The notes: generated from the sequence alone by a model not told the origin. Shown: positions 45,117-55,022, numbered from the stretch's first letter. The stretch is 64,000 nucleotides of DNA from Kluyvera intermedia (GCF_034424175.1 NZ_CP139986.1:3906001-3970000); one strand, 5' to 3'. Program-made: numbers and translations.

Positions 45117-45203
45117 AAAACTAGCGTGAGAACGATGAGTACGTTAGTCTCTGACCGTTTGCAAGCCGCAATGCTATAGATGACGGAACAACAAATACAA
45201 CGT

Positions 45204-47573
45204 ATGAAAAAACGTATTCCCACTCTCCTCGCGACCATGATCGCCAGCGCCTTGTACAGCCAGCAGGGAATGGCTGCAGATCTCGCATCTCAATGTATGC
45301 TTGGCGTACCGAGCTATGATCGTCCGCTCGTCAGCGGTAAAACTAACGAGCAGCCGGTTACCATTACCGCCGATCATGCTAAAGGTAACTACCCTGACAA
45401 CGCTGTCTTTAAAGGCAATGTCGATATTAATCAGGGTAATAGTCGCCTCCAGGCGGACGAAGTTCAGCTGCATCAGAAGCAACCTGAAGGCCAAGCCGTA
45501 CCGGTACGTACCGTTGATGCGCTGGGTAACGTCCACTATGACGATAATCAGGTGATCCTTAAGGGGCCAAAAGCCTGGTCAAACCTGAATACCAAAGACA
45601 CCAACGTCTGGGACGGTAACTATCAGATGGTCGGCCGTCAGGGCCGTGGCGACGCCGACGTGATGAAACAACGCGGCGAAAATCGCTATACCATTTTAGA
45701 GAACGGTACCTTTACCTCCTGTCTGCCAGGTTCCAACACCTGGAGCGTAGTCGGTAGCGAAGTCATTCACGACCGCGAAGAACAGGTTGCCGAAATCTGG
45801 AATGCGCGCTTTAAACTTGGCCCGGTGCCGGTTTTCTATAGCCCGTATTTACAGCTTCCCGTCGGTGATAAACGCCGCTCAGGTTTCCTGATCCCGAATG
45901 CCAAATACGGTAGCTCAAACTATTTTGAGTTCTCGCTGCCGTATTACTGGAACATTGCGCCCAATATGGACGCAACCCTGACGCCGCATTACATGGACAA
46001 ACGTGGCGGCGTCATGTGGGAAAACGAATTCCGTTACCTCTCGACGCTGGGTCAGGGCCTGTTTGAATTCGATTATCTGCCGTCAGATGATGTCTACGAA
46101 CATGATAACCCTAACGATGATAACAGCCGCCGCTGGCTGTTCTACTGGCAACATGCAGGCGTTCTTGATCAGGTATGGCGTTTTAACGTCGACTACACCA
46201 AGGTCAGTGACCCTGGTTACTTTAACGACTTTGACTCGAAATACGGCTCCAGTACCGACGGCTATGCCACGCAAAAGTTCAGCGTAGGCTATGCGGTACA
46301 AAACTTTGACGCCACCGTGTCGACCAAACAGTTCCAGGTCTTTGACCGCGCCAACAGTAACTCTTATGCCGCTGAACCGCAGTTGGACATGAACTTCTAC
46401 CAAAACGACGTAGGGCCGTTTGACACCCGCCTCTACGCGCAGGCGGTGAAATTTGTGAATACCAACGGCAACAGTCCTGAAGCCACACGTTTGCACATGG
46501 AGCCGACCATCAGTCTGCCGCTGGGCAACCGTTGGGGCAGTATCACCACTGAAGCGAAGCTGCTGGCCACGCACTACAACCAGACTAATATCGACAAATA
46601 TAACGCCAGCAACCCAGATGCCCAGTTATCCAGCTCGGTTAACCGCACCATGCCGCAGTTTAAAATTGACGGCAAAATGGTCTTTGAGCGTGATGTTGAA
46701 CTGACTCCTGGTTATACCCAGACGCTGGAACCGCGAGTGCAGTACCTATACGTGCCATATCGCGACCAAAGTGACATCATGGCCTACGACTCCACCTTCC
46801 TACAGTCGGACTATTCAGGCCTGTTCCGCGACCGTAGTTACAGCGGCCTTGACCGTATTGCGTCAGCGAACCAAATTACGACTGGCGTCACATCGCGTAT
46901 TTATGATGACGCTGCCGTTGAACGTTTTAACGTTTCTGTGGGTCAAATCTACTATTTCACCGAGTCTCGTACCGGTGATACGAACACGATTCCATGGGAG
47001 AAAGACGACAAAACGGGCTCATTGGTGTGGGCAGGTGACACCTACTGGCGCATGACAGACAAATGGGGCTTACGCGGTGGAATCCAGTACGACACACGTC
47101 TGAATAACGTTTCCACCAGCAGTTCGGCCATTGAGTATCGTCAGGACAGCGACCGTTTAGTGCAGCTAACCTATCGCTATGCTAGCCCGGAATACATACG
47201 CGTAACTCTGCCGAGTAACCAATCCAGTCAACAGCAGTACCAGGATGGGATTTCACAAGTCGGCGCAACGGCAAGCTGGCCGATTGTTGACCGTTGGTCC
47301 GTAGTCGGTGCTTACTACTACGATACCAACACGCATAAACCAGCCGATCAGATGCTGGGCGTGCAGTATAACTCCTGCTGCTACGCTATCCGCGTCGGCT
47401 ACGAGCGTAAGCTCAACGGTTGGGACTACGACAACAACAAGCCTAATGGCCAGGCAAAATATGATAACTCCATCGGCTTCAATATTGAGCTGCGTGGTCT
47501 GAGCTCAAATTACGGTCTGGGTACCCAGCAGATGCTGCGTTCCAATATCATGCCGTACCAGAGCTCACTGTAA
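45204..47573 (+). CDS. lptD: LPS-assembly outer membrane protein LptD
   Basis: Outer-membrane beta-barrel that, with LptE, places lipopolysaccharide in the outer leaflet. 789 residues are read from MKKRIPTLLATM (E. coli 784). The signal peptide ends near QGMAA. The four disulfide cysteines are visible in SQCMLG (C31), FTSCLPGS and NSCCYAIRV. The N-terminal jellyroll (YPDNAVFKGNVDINQGNSR) precedes the barrel, which ends in the aromatic-rich style of porins. No strong ribosome site precedes this ATG, and an in-frame ATG eight codons earlier abuts a TAG. surA follows after 53 nt. Confidence 0.96.
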   Translation: MKKRIPTLLATMIASALYSQQGMAADLASQCMLGVPSYDRPLVSGKTNEQPVTITADHAKGNYPDNAVFKGNVDINQGNSRLQADEVQLHQKQPEGQAVPVRTVDALGNVHYDDNQVILKGPKAWSNLNTKDTNVWDGNYQMVGRQGRGDADVMKQRGENRYTILENGTFTSCLPGSNTWSVVGSEVIHDREEQVAEIWNARFKLGPVPVFYSPYLQLPVGDKRRSGFLIPNAKYGSSNYFEFSLPYYWNIAPNMDATLTPHYMDKRGGVMWENEFRYLSTLGQGLFEFDYLPSDDVYEHDNPNDDNSRRWLFYWQHAGVLDQVWRFNVDYTKVSDPGYFNDFDSKYGSSTDGYATQKFSVGYAVQNFDATVSTKQFQVFDRANSNSYAAEPQLDMNFYQNDVGPFDTRLYAQAVKFVNTNGNSPEATRLHMEPTISLPLGNRWGSITTEAKLLATHYNQTNIDKYNASNPDAQLSSSVNRTMPQFKIDGKMVFERDVELTPGYTQTLEPRVQYLYVPYRDQSDIMAYDSTFLQSDYSGLFRDRSYSGLDRIASANQITTGVTSRIYDDAAVERFNVSVGQIYYFTESRTGDTNTIPWEKDDKTGSLVWAGDTYWRMTDKWGLRGGIQYDTRLNNVSTSSSAIEYRQDSDRLVQLTYRYASPEYIRVTLPSNQSSQQQYQDGISQVGATASWPIVDRWSVVGAYYYDTNTHKPADQMLGVQYNSCCYAIRVGYERKLNGWDYDNNKPNGQAKYDNSIGFNIELRGLSSNYGLGTQQMLRSNIMPYQSSL

Positions 47574-47626
47574 TGTCACTGGTTAGATACATCATCCGCA
47601 TTGCGGTTAATTGAAATGGAAAAAGT

Positions 47627-48913
47627 ATGAAGAACTGGAAAATGCTGCTTGTCGGTATCGCCTTCGTTGCGAATACCAGCTTCGCTGCCCCGCAGGTTGT
47701 CGATAAAGTAGCAGCCGTCGTTAACAATGGCGTCGTACTTGAGAGCGACGTTGATGGTCTGATGCAGTCCGTCAAAATGAACTCTGGCCAGGCCGGCCAA
47801 CAGCTGCCGGATGACGCAACGCTGCGCCACCAGATTCTGGAGCGTCTGATCATGGATCAGATTATCCTGCAAATGGGGCAAAAAATGGGCGTCAAAGTCA
47901 CTGACGAGCAGGTTGATCAAGCGATTGCCAACATTGCTAAACAGAACAATATGACGCTGGATCAGATGCGTAGCCGCCTGGCGTATGATGGGCTGAACTA
48001 CAGCACCTATCGCAATCAGATCCGTAAAGAAATGCTGATTTCCGAAGTGCGTAACAACGAAGTGCGCCGCCGCATTAGCGTGCTGCCGCAGGAAGTTGAG
48101 GCACTGGCAAACCAGATTGGTACGCAGAATGACGCAAGCACCGAGCTCAATCTCAGCCACATCCTGGTACCACTGCCGGAAAACCCAAGCTCTGATCAGG
48201 TTAACGAAGCGCAAAGTCAGGCTGAGTCTATCGTCGAACAGGCGCGCAACGGTTCTGATTTCGGTAAACTGGCCATCACCTACTCAGCTGACCAACAGGC
48301 ACTGAAAGGCGGCCAGATGGGCTGGGGTCGTATTCAGGAACTGCCAGCTATCTTTGCTCAGGCGCTGAGCACGGCGAAAAAAGGCGACATCGTGGGCCCA
48401 ATCCGTTCAGGCGTTGGCTTCCACATTCTGAAAATCAACGATATGCGCGGCCAGACTCAGAACATCTCTGTCACGGAAACGCATGCACGCCATATTCTGC
48501 TGAAGCCATCGCCAATCATGACCGACGATCAGGCACGTGCAAAACTGCAGCAGGTTGCAGCGGATATTCGTAGCGGCAAAACCACCTTTGAGAAAGCGGC
48601 AAAAGAGCTGTCTCAGGATCCAGGCTCTGCTAACCAGGGCGGTGATTTAGGTTGGGCCACGCCGGATATCTACGATCCATCATTCCGTGATGCGCTGATG
48701 AAGCTGAACAAAGGCCAGATGAGCGATCCTGTTCACTCTTCCTTCGGCTGGCACCTGATCCAACTGCTGGATACCCGCAACGTCGACCGTACCGATGCCG
48801 CACAGAAAGATCGTGCCTATCGTATGCTGATGAATCGTAAGTTCTCCGAAGAAGCAGCAACATGGATGCAGGAACAGCGCGCAAGCGCCTACGTTAAAAT
48901 CCTGAGCAACTAA
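47627..48913 (+). CDS. surA: Periplasmic chaperone and peptidyl-prolyl isomerase SurA
   Basis: Main periplasmic chaperone for outer-membrane proteins, including LptD. It has 428 residues, as in E. coli. The signal peptide MKNWKMLLVGIAFVANTSFA precedes the chaperone core, then two parvulin domains (LSHILVPLPE and ARHILLKPSP mark their starts), and a C-terminal helix. The stop TAATG overlaps pdxA by 1 nt. The lptD-surA-pdxA-rsmA-apaGH order is the E. coli one. Confidence 0.98.
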   Translation: MKNWKMLLVGIAFVANTSFAAPQVVDKVAAVVNNGVVLESDVDGLMQSVKMNSGQAGQQLPDDATLRHQILERLIMDQIILQMGQKMGVKVTDEQVDQAIANIAKQNNMTLDQMRSRLAYDGLNYSTYRNQIRKEMLISEVRNNEVRRRISVLPQEVEALANQIGTQNDASTELNLSHILVPLPENPSSDQVNEAQSQAESIVEQARNGSDFGKLAITYSADQQALKGGQMGWGRIQELPAIFAQALSTAKKGDIVGPIRSGVGFHILKINDMRGQTQNISVTETHARHILLKPSPIMTDDQARAKLQQVAADIRSGKTTFEKAAKELSQDPGSANQGGDLGWATPDIYDPSFRDALMKLNKGQMSDPVHSSFGWHLIQLLDTRNVDRTDAAQKDRAYRMLMNRKFSEEAATWMQEQRASAYVKILSN

Positions 48914-49902
48914 TGACTCAACATCGCGTTGTCATCACTCCCGGCGAACCCGCCGGGATTGGCCCGGATCTCGTTATCCAACTGGCTCAGCGCGACTGGC
49001 CGCTCGAACTGGTCGTCTGTGCTGACGGCGGCCTGCTTACCGAGCGGGCCAGGCTCCTTGGCCTTCCTCTTACGCTTTTACCCTACTCTCCTGACCTTCC
49101 CGCCAACGCGCAACGCGCCGGAACGCTCACACTGCTACCGGTTCCACTGCATAGCGATGTCACGCCCGGCGTTCTGGACGTCAACAACGGCCGTTACGTC
49201 GTCGAGACCCTGGCGCGCGCCTGCGACGGTTGTCTGAACGGAGAGTTTGCGGCATTAGTCACCGGGCCGGTACACAAAGGCATTATTAACGATGCCGGCA
49301 TCCCGTTCACCGGGCACACCGAGTTCTTCGAAGAACGTTCAGGCGTGCCGAAAGTGGTGATGATGCTGGCCACCGAAGAACTGCGCGTGGCGCTGGCGAC
49401 CACCCACCTGCCGCTAAAAGCGGTCAGTGACGCCATCACGCCGGACTTGCTGCGCGAAGTCATCACCATCCTGCATGATGATTTACGCAATAAGTTTGGC
49501 CTTGCCGAGCCTCACGTGCTGGTCTGCGGCCTGAATCCTCATGCCGGTGAAGGTGGACACATGGGCACGGAAGAGATCGATACGATCATTCCCGTGCTCA
49601 ATGAAATGCGCGCAAAAGGGATGAATCTTAGCGGGCCGCTGCCTGCCGATACTCTCTTCCAGCCCAAATATCTGGACCATGCCGATGCCGTGCTCGCAAT
49701 GTTCCACGATCAGGGCTTACCCGTGCTAAAATACCAGGGCTTTGGCCGTGGCGTGAATATTACGCTCGGTTTACCCTTTATTCGCACTTCCGTTGACCAC
49801 GGCACCGCCCTTGAACTGGCAGGTCTTGGGAAAGCGGACGTCGGCAGTTTTATTACGGCGCTTAATCTCGCCATCAAAATGATTGTTAACTCTAATGAAT
49901 AA
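48913..49902 (+). CDS. pdxA: 4-hydroxythreonine-4-phosphate dehydrogenase
   Basis: NAD-dependent, metal-requiring dehydrogenase of pyridoxal 5'-phosphate synthesis. It has 329 residues, as in E. coli. TPGEPAGIGPDL at the N-terminus, the TGHTEFF segment, the metal histidines in GLNPHAGEGG and FHDQGLPVLKY, and RTSVDHGTA near the C-terminus are intact. It overlaps surA by 1 nt and rsmA by 8 nt. Confidence 0.98.
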   Translation: MTQHRVVITPGEPAGIGPDLVIQLAQRDWPLELVVCADGGLLTERARLLGLPLTLLPYSPDLPANAQRAGTLTLLPVPLHSDVTPGVLDVNNGRYVVETLARACDGCLNGEFAALVTGPVHKGIINDAGIPFTGHTEFFEERSGVPKVVMMLATEELRVALATTHLPLKAVSDAITPDLLREVITILHDDLRNKFGLAEPHVLVCGLNPHAGEGGHMGTEEIDTIIPVLNEMRAKGMNLSGPLPADTLFQPKYLDHADAVLAMFHDQGLPVLKYQGFGRGVNITLGLPFIRTSVDHGTALELAGLGKADVGSFITALNLAIKMIVNSNE

Positions 49903-50716
49903 TCGAGTCCATCAGGGCCACTTAGCCCGTAAACGCTTCGGGCAGAACTTCTTAAACGATCAGTTCGTGATCGACAGCATTGTTGCGGCCATCAATCCGC
50001 AAAAAGGTCAGGCGATGGTTGAAATCGGCCCGGGCCTTGCCGCGCTGACCGAGCCGGTTGGCGAACGTCTTGACGAAATGACCGTTATCGAACTTGACCG
50101 CGACCTCGCGGCACGTCTGCAGACTCACCCGTTCCTGGGGCCAAAGCTGACTATTTATCAGCAAGATGCCATGACCATGAACTTTGGCGAGCTGTCTGAG
50201 AAACTCGGTCAGCCGCTGCGCGTGTTCGGTAACCTGCCGTACAACATCTCTACGCCGTTGATGTTCCATCTGTTTAGCTATACTAATGCTATTGCAGACA
50301 TGCACTTCATGCTGCAAAAAGAGGTGGTTAACCGTCTGGTGGCTGGGCCAAACAGTAAAGCCTATGGTCGTCTGACCGTCATGGCGCAATACTACTGCAA
50401 CGTCATCCCGGTACTTGAAGTGCCGCCGACTGCGTTTACGCCAGCACCAAAAGTCGATTCCGCCGTGGTGCGTCTGGTGCCTCACAGTACTATGCCGTAT
50501 CCGGTTAAAGATGTCCGCGTACTGAGCCGTATTACGACTGAGGCATTTAACCAGCGTCGTAAAACCATTCGTAACAGCCTGGGCAACCTGTTCAGCGTTG
50601 AGCTGTTGACGGAATTGGGCGTTGACCCAGGTATGCGGGCAGAAAATATCTCTGTTGCGCAATACTGCCGGATGGCTAACTATCTGTCAGAGAATGCGCC
50701 CTCCAAGGAGAGCTAG
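49895..50716 (+). CDS. rsmA: 16S rRNA m6(2)A1518/A1519 dimethyltransferase RsmA (KsgA)
   Basis: Dimethylates two adjacent adenosines near the 3' end of 16S rRNA; its loss gives kasugamycin resistance. It has 273 residues from MNNRVHQGH, inside the end of pdxA, as in E. coli. SAM motif I VEIGPGLAALT and the catalytic NLPYNIS (motif IV) are visible. apaG follows after 3 nt. Confidence 0.98.
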   Translation: MNNRVHQGHLARKRFGQNFLNDQFVIDSIVAAINPQKGQAMVEIGPGLAALTEPVGERLDEMTVIELDRDLAARLQTHPFLGPKLTIYQQDAMTMNFGELSEKLGQPLRVFGNLPYNISTPLMFHLFSYTNAIADMHFMLQKEVVNRLVAGPNSKAYGRLTVMAQYYCNVIPVLEVPPTAFTPAPKVDSAVVRLVPHSTMPYPVKDVRVLSRITTEAFNQRRKTIRNSLGNLFSVELLTELGVDPGMRAENISVAQYCRMANYLSENAPSKES

Positions 50717-50719
50717 ACC

Positions 50720-51097
50720 ATGATCGATTCGCCACGAGTTTGCGTCCAGGTTCAGAGCGTCTACATTGAGACGCACTCTATGCCGGAAGAAGAACGTTAT
50801 GTCTTCGCCTATACGGTGACCATTCGCAATCTCGGGCGAAGCGCGGTTCAGCTTCTTGGCCGTTACTGGGTTATCACTAACGGCCACGGCCGTGAAACCG
50901 AAGTCCAGGGGGAAGGTGTGGTCGGCGTTCAGCCGCACATTGAACCCGGCGATGAATATCAGTACACCAGCGGTGCCGTGCTGGAAACTCCACTTGGCAC
51001 CATGCAAGGCCACTATGACATGGTTGACGTCGACGGTGTGCCGTTCGCTATCGACATTCCTGTGTTCCGTCTTTTCGTTCCCACGCTGATCCATTAA
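50720..51097 (+). CDS. apaG: ApaG protein (Co2+/Mg2+ efflux-associated, DUF525)
   Basis: Small fibronectin-III-like (ApaG/DUF525) protein of 125 residues, as in E. coli. YVFAYTVTIRNLGR, LLGRYWVITNGHG and QGEGVVGVQP mark the fold. Genetic data in enterics have associated it with cobalt resistance and magnesium efflux; the biochemical role is not settled. It lies between rsmA and apaH with gaps of 2-3 nt, so it is co-transcribed. Confidence 0.96.
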   Translation: MIDSPRVCVQVQSVYIETHSMPEEERYVFAYTVTIRNLGRSAVQLLGRYWVITNGHGRETEVQGEGVVGVQPHIEPGDEYQYTSGAVLETPLGTMQGHYDMVDVDGVPFAIDIPVFRLFVPTLIH

Positions 51098-51099
51098 TC

Positions 51100-51948
51100 A
51101 TGTCTACATACCTTATTGGCGACATTCACGGTTGCTTTGATGAGTTAATCGGTCTTTTGCAGCAGGTTGAGTTCACGCCGGGCAAAGACACCTTGTGGCT
51201 TACGGGCGATTTGGTTGCTCGTGGTTCCGGCTCGCTGGAAGTGCTGCGTTACGTCAAATCCCTGGGCGACAGCGTGAAAATCGTGCTGGGTAATCACGAC
51301 CTGCATCTGCTGGCCGTGTTTGCGGGCATCAGCCGCAACAAGCCTAAGGATCGCCTGAATGCACTGTTGGAAGCGCCTGACGCCGATGAACTGCTCAACT
51401 GGCTGCGTCGTCAGCCACTGATGCAGATGGATGAAGAGAAAAAGCTGGTGATGGCGCACGCGGGCATCACGCCACAGTGGGATATTGAAACCGCTAAACA
51501 GTGCGCGCGCGACGTTGAAGCCGTACTTTCAAGCGATTCCTATCCCTTCTTCCTCGACGCCATGTACGGCGATATGCCGAACAATTGGTCGCTGGAGCTC
51601 AGTGGTTTAGCGCGTCTGCGTTTTATCACCAATGCCTTTACCCGTATGCGCTACTGCTTCCCGAACGGCCAGCTGGATATGTACAGCAAAGAGTCACCGG
51701 AAAACGTTGCTGCGCCGTTGAAGCCATGGTTTATGCTGCCAGGGCCGATTACCGCTGAGTACAGCGTGGCGTTTGGTCATTGGGCATCGCTGGAAGGCAA
51801 AGGCACGCCAGATGGAATTTACGCGCTGGATACCGGCTGTTGCTGGGGCGGCGATCTGACCTGTTTGCGCTGGGAAGATAAAACGTATTTTGTGCAGCCG
51901 TCGAATCGTCGGTTGGCACCGGGTGAGAGTGAGGCGGTAGCTTCATAA
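51100..51948 (+). CDS. apaH: Bis(5'-nucleosyl)-tetraphosphatase (symmetrical)
   Basis: Splits Ap4A into two ADP; in E. coli it also removes Np4 caps from RNA. It has 282 residues (E. coli 280). The calcineurin-type metallophosphatase motifs GDIHGC (residues 8-13), GDLVARGSGS and GNHDLHLL, and the C-terminal FGHWASLEG, are present. It is the last gene of the lptD operon and converges on folA. Confidence 0.97.
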   Translation: MSTYLIGDIHGCFDELIGLLQQVEFTPGKDTLWLTGDLVARGSGSLEVLRYVKSLGDSVKIVLGNHDLHLLAVFAGISRNKPKDRLNALLEAPDADELLNWLRRQPLMQMDEEKKLVMAHAGITPQWDIETAKQCARDVEAVLSSDSYPFFLDAMYGDMPNNWSLELSGLARLRFITNAFTRMRYCFPNGQLDMYSKESPENVAAPLKPWFMLPGPITAEYSVAFGHWASLEGKGTPDGIYALDTGCCWGGDLTCLRWEDKTYFVQPSNRRLAPGESEAVAS

Positions 51949-51958
51949 TCGGTGCATT

Positions 51959-51981
51959 CCCGGCGGCGCAGCGCCGCCGGG
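51959..51981. repeat. Perfect GC palindrome, bidirectional terminator between apaH and folA
   Basis: CCCGGCGGCGC and its exact complement form an 11-bp stem with a one-base centre. The sequence is the core of the REP-like unit seen elsewhere, here shortened. It lies between convergent apaH and folA, with no long T-run on either side. Confidence 0.75.
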
Positions 51982-51993
51982 ACAAGCTCAGTC

Positions 51994-52473
51994 TTATCGA
52001 CGTTCGAGCACTTCAAAACAATAGCTATGCGAGTTCTGCTCATCCGCATCATGGAACTCGCTAAACACAGATTCCCACTGGTCTGGTGCGTAATCCGGGA
52101 AATGGGTGTCGCCTTCCACTTCTGCATCAATATGCGTCAGGTACAGCTTGTGCGCTTTCGGCAGGAACTGCTCATACACGCGACCACCGCCAATCACCAT
52201 AATCTCTTCGACGTCGCCACACGCCGCAATCGCTTCATCAACCGATTTCACCCACTGCACGCGCTCGTCGGTACCCGGCTGGCTGCTGATAACGATATTT
52301 TTACGGCCCGGCAATGGACGACCGATGGATTCCCAGGTCAGGCGCCCCATCACTACCGGTTTGTTTAAGGTGTTGCGTTTAAACCAGGCCAGATCGGCCG
52401 GCAGGTCCCAGGGCATGGCGTTTTCCATACCGATAACGCGATCTACCGCGAGTGCAGCAATCAGACTGATCAT
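51994..52473 (-). CDS. folA: Dihydrofolate reductase
   Basis: NADPH-dependent reduction of dihydrofolate to tetrahydrofolate; target of trimethoprim. It has 159 residues from MISLIAALAVDRVIG, as in E. coli; the open frame upstream is leader. Catalytic D27 is in PADLAWF, the Met20 loop GMENAMPWDLP and VIGGGRVYE are intact. Positions 21, 26, 28, 30 and 94, where trimethoprim-resistance changes are often found, carry the ordinary residues P, A, L, W and I. A 154-nt promoter gap separates it from kefC. Confidence 0.97.
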   Translation of the reverse strand: MISLIAALAVDRVIGMENAMPWDLPADLAWFKRNTLNKPVVMGRLTWESIGRPLPGRKNIVISSQPGTDERVQWVKSVDEAIAACGDVEEIMVIGGGRVYEQFLPKAHKLYLTHIDAEVEGDTHFPDYAPDQWESVFSEFHDADEQNSHSYCFEVLERR

Positions 52474-52627
52474 TGAGTGTGTCCCAGATGCAAAAAAATT
52501 GTCGCCACTATACGGAAAGCATAAACTTTCGTCGACTGGCAGCCAGGTAAAGAATAAGAATATTTTTAGATTTGCTGGCAAGCCCACGAATGAAAAGTGG
52601 ACAGCCAGCATTACACCACCGCAGTCT

Positions 52628-54496
52628 TTACGAAGCAGGCTTCACTTCCGGCTCATCTTCTGGGTTACCGCTGTGCTTCCCTTCTTCCGTTCCTTGCCAG
52701 CCGTGGCGCTGGACCAGCGACAGATGATTTCGGTCTTCATTGATGATTTCCGTCAGCATGGCGCTGGTGCGTTTATAAGCCGCCGCGCGTGACGTCGCGT
52801 CGTTTTCCGCCATCGCCACCATCTCTTCCATCAATTGAATATTAAACCGGCGGAACAGATCGGCACGCTCACGAGCCTCATAAGCGCCGAGACCGAGGGA
52901 CTCAAGCGCCTGACGCCCCGACTTCAGCGCAGCTTCAAAGGTTTCACGCTCAGGTGCATCAACACCGGCCTGACGCAATTGAATGTAGTGCTCAACGTCG
53001 CGGGCGCGGGCAATCACGCGCAGATGCGGGAAATGCTCTTTCGCCAGTTCAGTCAGTGCCAGGCTGGCCTGTGGATCATCAATGGCGTTAATCAACACCT
53101 CCGCCTTTTCTGCTCCCGCAGACTCGAGCAGATCCGCCCGAGTGGCATCGCCATAGAACACTTTCATCTCGAATTTACGCAGCGTATCCACGTGGTCAGG
53201 ATCATGATCGAGAACCACCATTTTCACGCCGCTGGAAAGCAGTAAACGCCCGGCAATCTGACCAAAACGACCGAATCCGGCAATAATCACCCGCGGCTGT
53301 TCTTCATCAATCTCATCGGCTTCGCGCGCATCTCCTGAGCGGGTGCGTTTTTCCAGACGTGTCAGCAGCACCAGCAGAATTGGCGTCGCCGCCATCGACA
53401 GCGCTACCGCCAGGGTCAGGGCTTTTGCCCAATCGGCATCCAGCACGTTAGCCATCTGCGCCGCACCAAACACCACAAAGGCAAATTCACTCCCCTGCCC
53501 CAGCAACGCCGCAAACCACAGGCGTTGAGAACGCGGCACCTGCAACGGCTTGGCAATCAGCCACAGTAGCAGCGATTTGATCACCAGGAAGCCCACCAGC
53601 AGTGTGATAATGCGTAGCGGGTTGTGGATTAGCGTACCAAAATCGATAGACATGCCGACGCCGATAAAGAACAGCCCGAGCAGCAGCCCCTTAAATGGCT
53701 CAATGTCACTCTCCAGCGCATGGCGGTATTCGGAGCTTGCCAGCAGAACACCCGCAAGGAACGCCCCCATCGCCATCGACAAGCCGACCTCTTCAAGCAG
53801 CAGCCCGAAACCGAAGACCAGGAACAGGGCCACGGCGCTGAACACTTCCCGCAGACCGGAACGGGCCACGAAGCGTAACAGCGGACGTGTAACATAGCGC
53901 CCAAGCACCACGACCAGCGCCAGCGCACCGGCAACTTTCAGCGCCGAGAACGCAAAGGCACCAAGAGTCGTGGTGCCACCGCTGGTTGCCAACAGCGGGA
54001 TCATCGCTACCAGTGGGATCGCAGCAATATCCTGGAACAGCAGCACTGCAAAGGTGCTGCGCCCAACCTGCGTCACCGTCAGGTTACGCTCGTTCATCGC
54101 CTGCATGGCAATCGCGGTGGATGAGAGCGCCAGCGTCATCCCAATCAGTTCCGCCACCTGCCAGCGCAGGCCGAGGAAGATGCAGAACGCGCCAATCAAC
54201 GCCCCACAGACCACCATTTGCAGCAGCCCGCCGCCAAATACCGCGGCACGCAGCTTCCATAGCCGTTGCGGATCAAGCTCAAGACCAATCACAAACAGCA
54301 TTAACACCACGCCAATTTCAGCGAAGTGCAAAATAGCTTCGGCATCGGTCACCAGTCGCAGCCCCCAAGGGCCGATAATACAACCGGCAATCAGGTAGCC
54401 CAGCACCGAGCCCAGCCCTAAACGCACGGCAATCGGCACAATTAGCGCCGCCGACCCAAGATAGATCAGCGCCTGTATGAGCGTATGGCTATCCAT
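52628..54496 (-). CDS. kefC: Glutathione-regulated potassium-efflux protein KefC
   Basis: K+/H+ antiporter opened by glutathione adducts, which acidifies the cell as protection from electrophiles. 622 residues are read from MDSHTLIQALIYLG (E. coli 620); the longer open frame lies inside kefF. About twelve membrane segments form the CPA2 antiporter, followed by a regulatory KTN/RCK domain starting VIIAGFGRFGQIAG (about residue 401) and a hydrophilic tail. The start overlaps the kefF stop by 8 nt. Confidence 0.96.
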   Translation of the reverse strand: MDSHTLIQALIYLGSAALIVPIAVRLGLGSVLGYLIAGCIIGPWGLRLVTDAEAILHFAEIGVVLMLFVIGLELDPQRLWKLRAAVFGGGLLQMVVCGALIGAFCIFLGLRWQVAELIGMTLALSSTAIAMQAMNERNLTVTQVGRSTFAVLLFQDIAAIPLVAMIPLLATSGGTTTLGAFAFSALKVAGALALVVVLGRYVTRPLLRFVARSGLREVFSAVALFLVFGFGLLLEEVGLSMAMGAFLAGVLLASSEYRHALESDIEPFKGLLLGLFFIGVGMSIDFGTLIHNPLRIITLLVGFLVIKSLLLWLIAKPLQVPRSQRLWFAALLGQGSEFAFVVFGAAQMANVLDADWAKALTLAVALSMAATPILLVLLTRLEKRTRSGDAREADEIDEEQPRVIIAGFGRFGQIAGRLLLSSGVKMVVLDHDPDHVDTLRKFEMKVFYGDATRADLLESAGAEKAEVLINAIDDPQASLALTELAKEHFPHLRVIARARDVEHYIQLRQAGVDAPERETFEAALKSGRQALESLGLGAYEARERADLFRRFNIQLMEEMVAMAENDATSRAAAYKRTSAMLTEIINEDRNHLSLVQRHGWQGTEEGKHSGNPEDEPEVKPAS

Positions 54497-55022
54497 TGTT
54501 ATGCTCCTCCTGCCAGGCCAACAGTCGTTGTTTATAGTGACGAGCCTGCGTCTGTAGCGTTTCGTCATCGCAGATAAACGTACAGTGCACAGCAAACGGC
54601 GGCAGCCATTTCATACCGCAGTAAACTGCCGTTGCCTCAAGCGGTTGCCCCAGCACCTCAAAGCCCGGGTGCGAGCCAATATCGAAATGACTTTCCCCGC
54701 CTCCGGTCGTCACCGCCCACAGAATGCTCTTGCCATGCAGCGCCGAGCCACCGTGACCATAGGCCCAACCGTGCGACAGCACTTTATCCAGCCACAATTT
54801 AAGCAGCGGCGGCGTGCTATACCACTGCATAGGATGCTGCAGAATAACCAGATCCGCCCGGGAGAGCGCTTCCTGTTCTGCGGCAACATCAATATTAAAA
54901 TCGGGATAGAGGTGATAAAGAGAACGGATTTCAACTCCGTCAAGCGTCCTTACCTGCTCAAGCATCCGTTTATTCGCATGCGAGTGATGCGGATAAGGAT
55001 GCGCATAAATAATTAAAATCAT
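54489..55022 (-). CDS. kefF: KefC ancillary protein, NAD(P)H quinone oxidoreductase
   Basis: Soluble flavodoxin-like quinone reductase that binds KefC and is needed for its full activity. It has 177 residues (E. coli 176). IIYAHPYPHHSHANKRM at the N-terminus and LQHPMQWYSTPPLLKLWLD are the NQO1/YwrO-family motifs. WAVTTGGGE is the FMN-side loop. Its stop overlaps kefC, so the pair is translationally coupled. Confidence 0.96.
   Translation of the reverse strand: MILIIYAHPYPHHSHANKRMLEQVRTLDGVEIRSLYHLYPDFNIDVAAEQEALSRADLVILQHPMQWYSTPPLLKLWLDKVLSHGWAYGHGGSALHGKSILWAVTTGGGESHFDIGSHPGFEVLGQPLEATAVYCGMKWLPPFAVHCTFICDDETLQTQARHYKQRLLAWQEEHNNG

Noticed and set aside
51994..52473. Trimethoprim-resistance changes in chromosomal folA
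   Set aside because: Residues at the common resistance positions 21, 26, 28, 30 and 94 are ordinary, and the leader shows no obvious up-promoter duplication.
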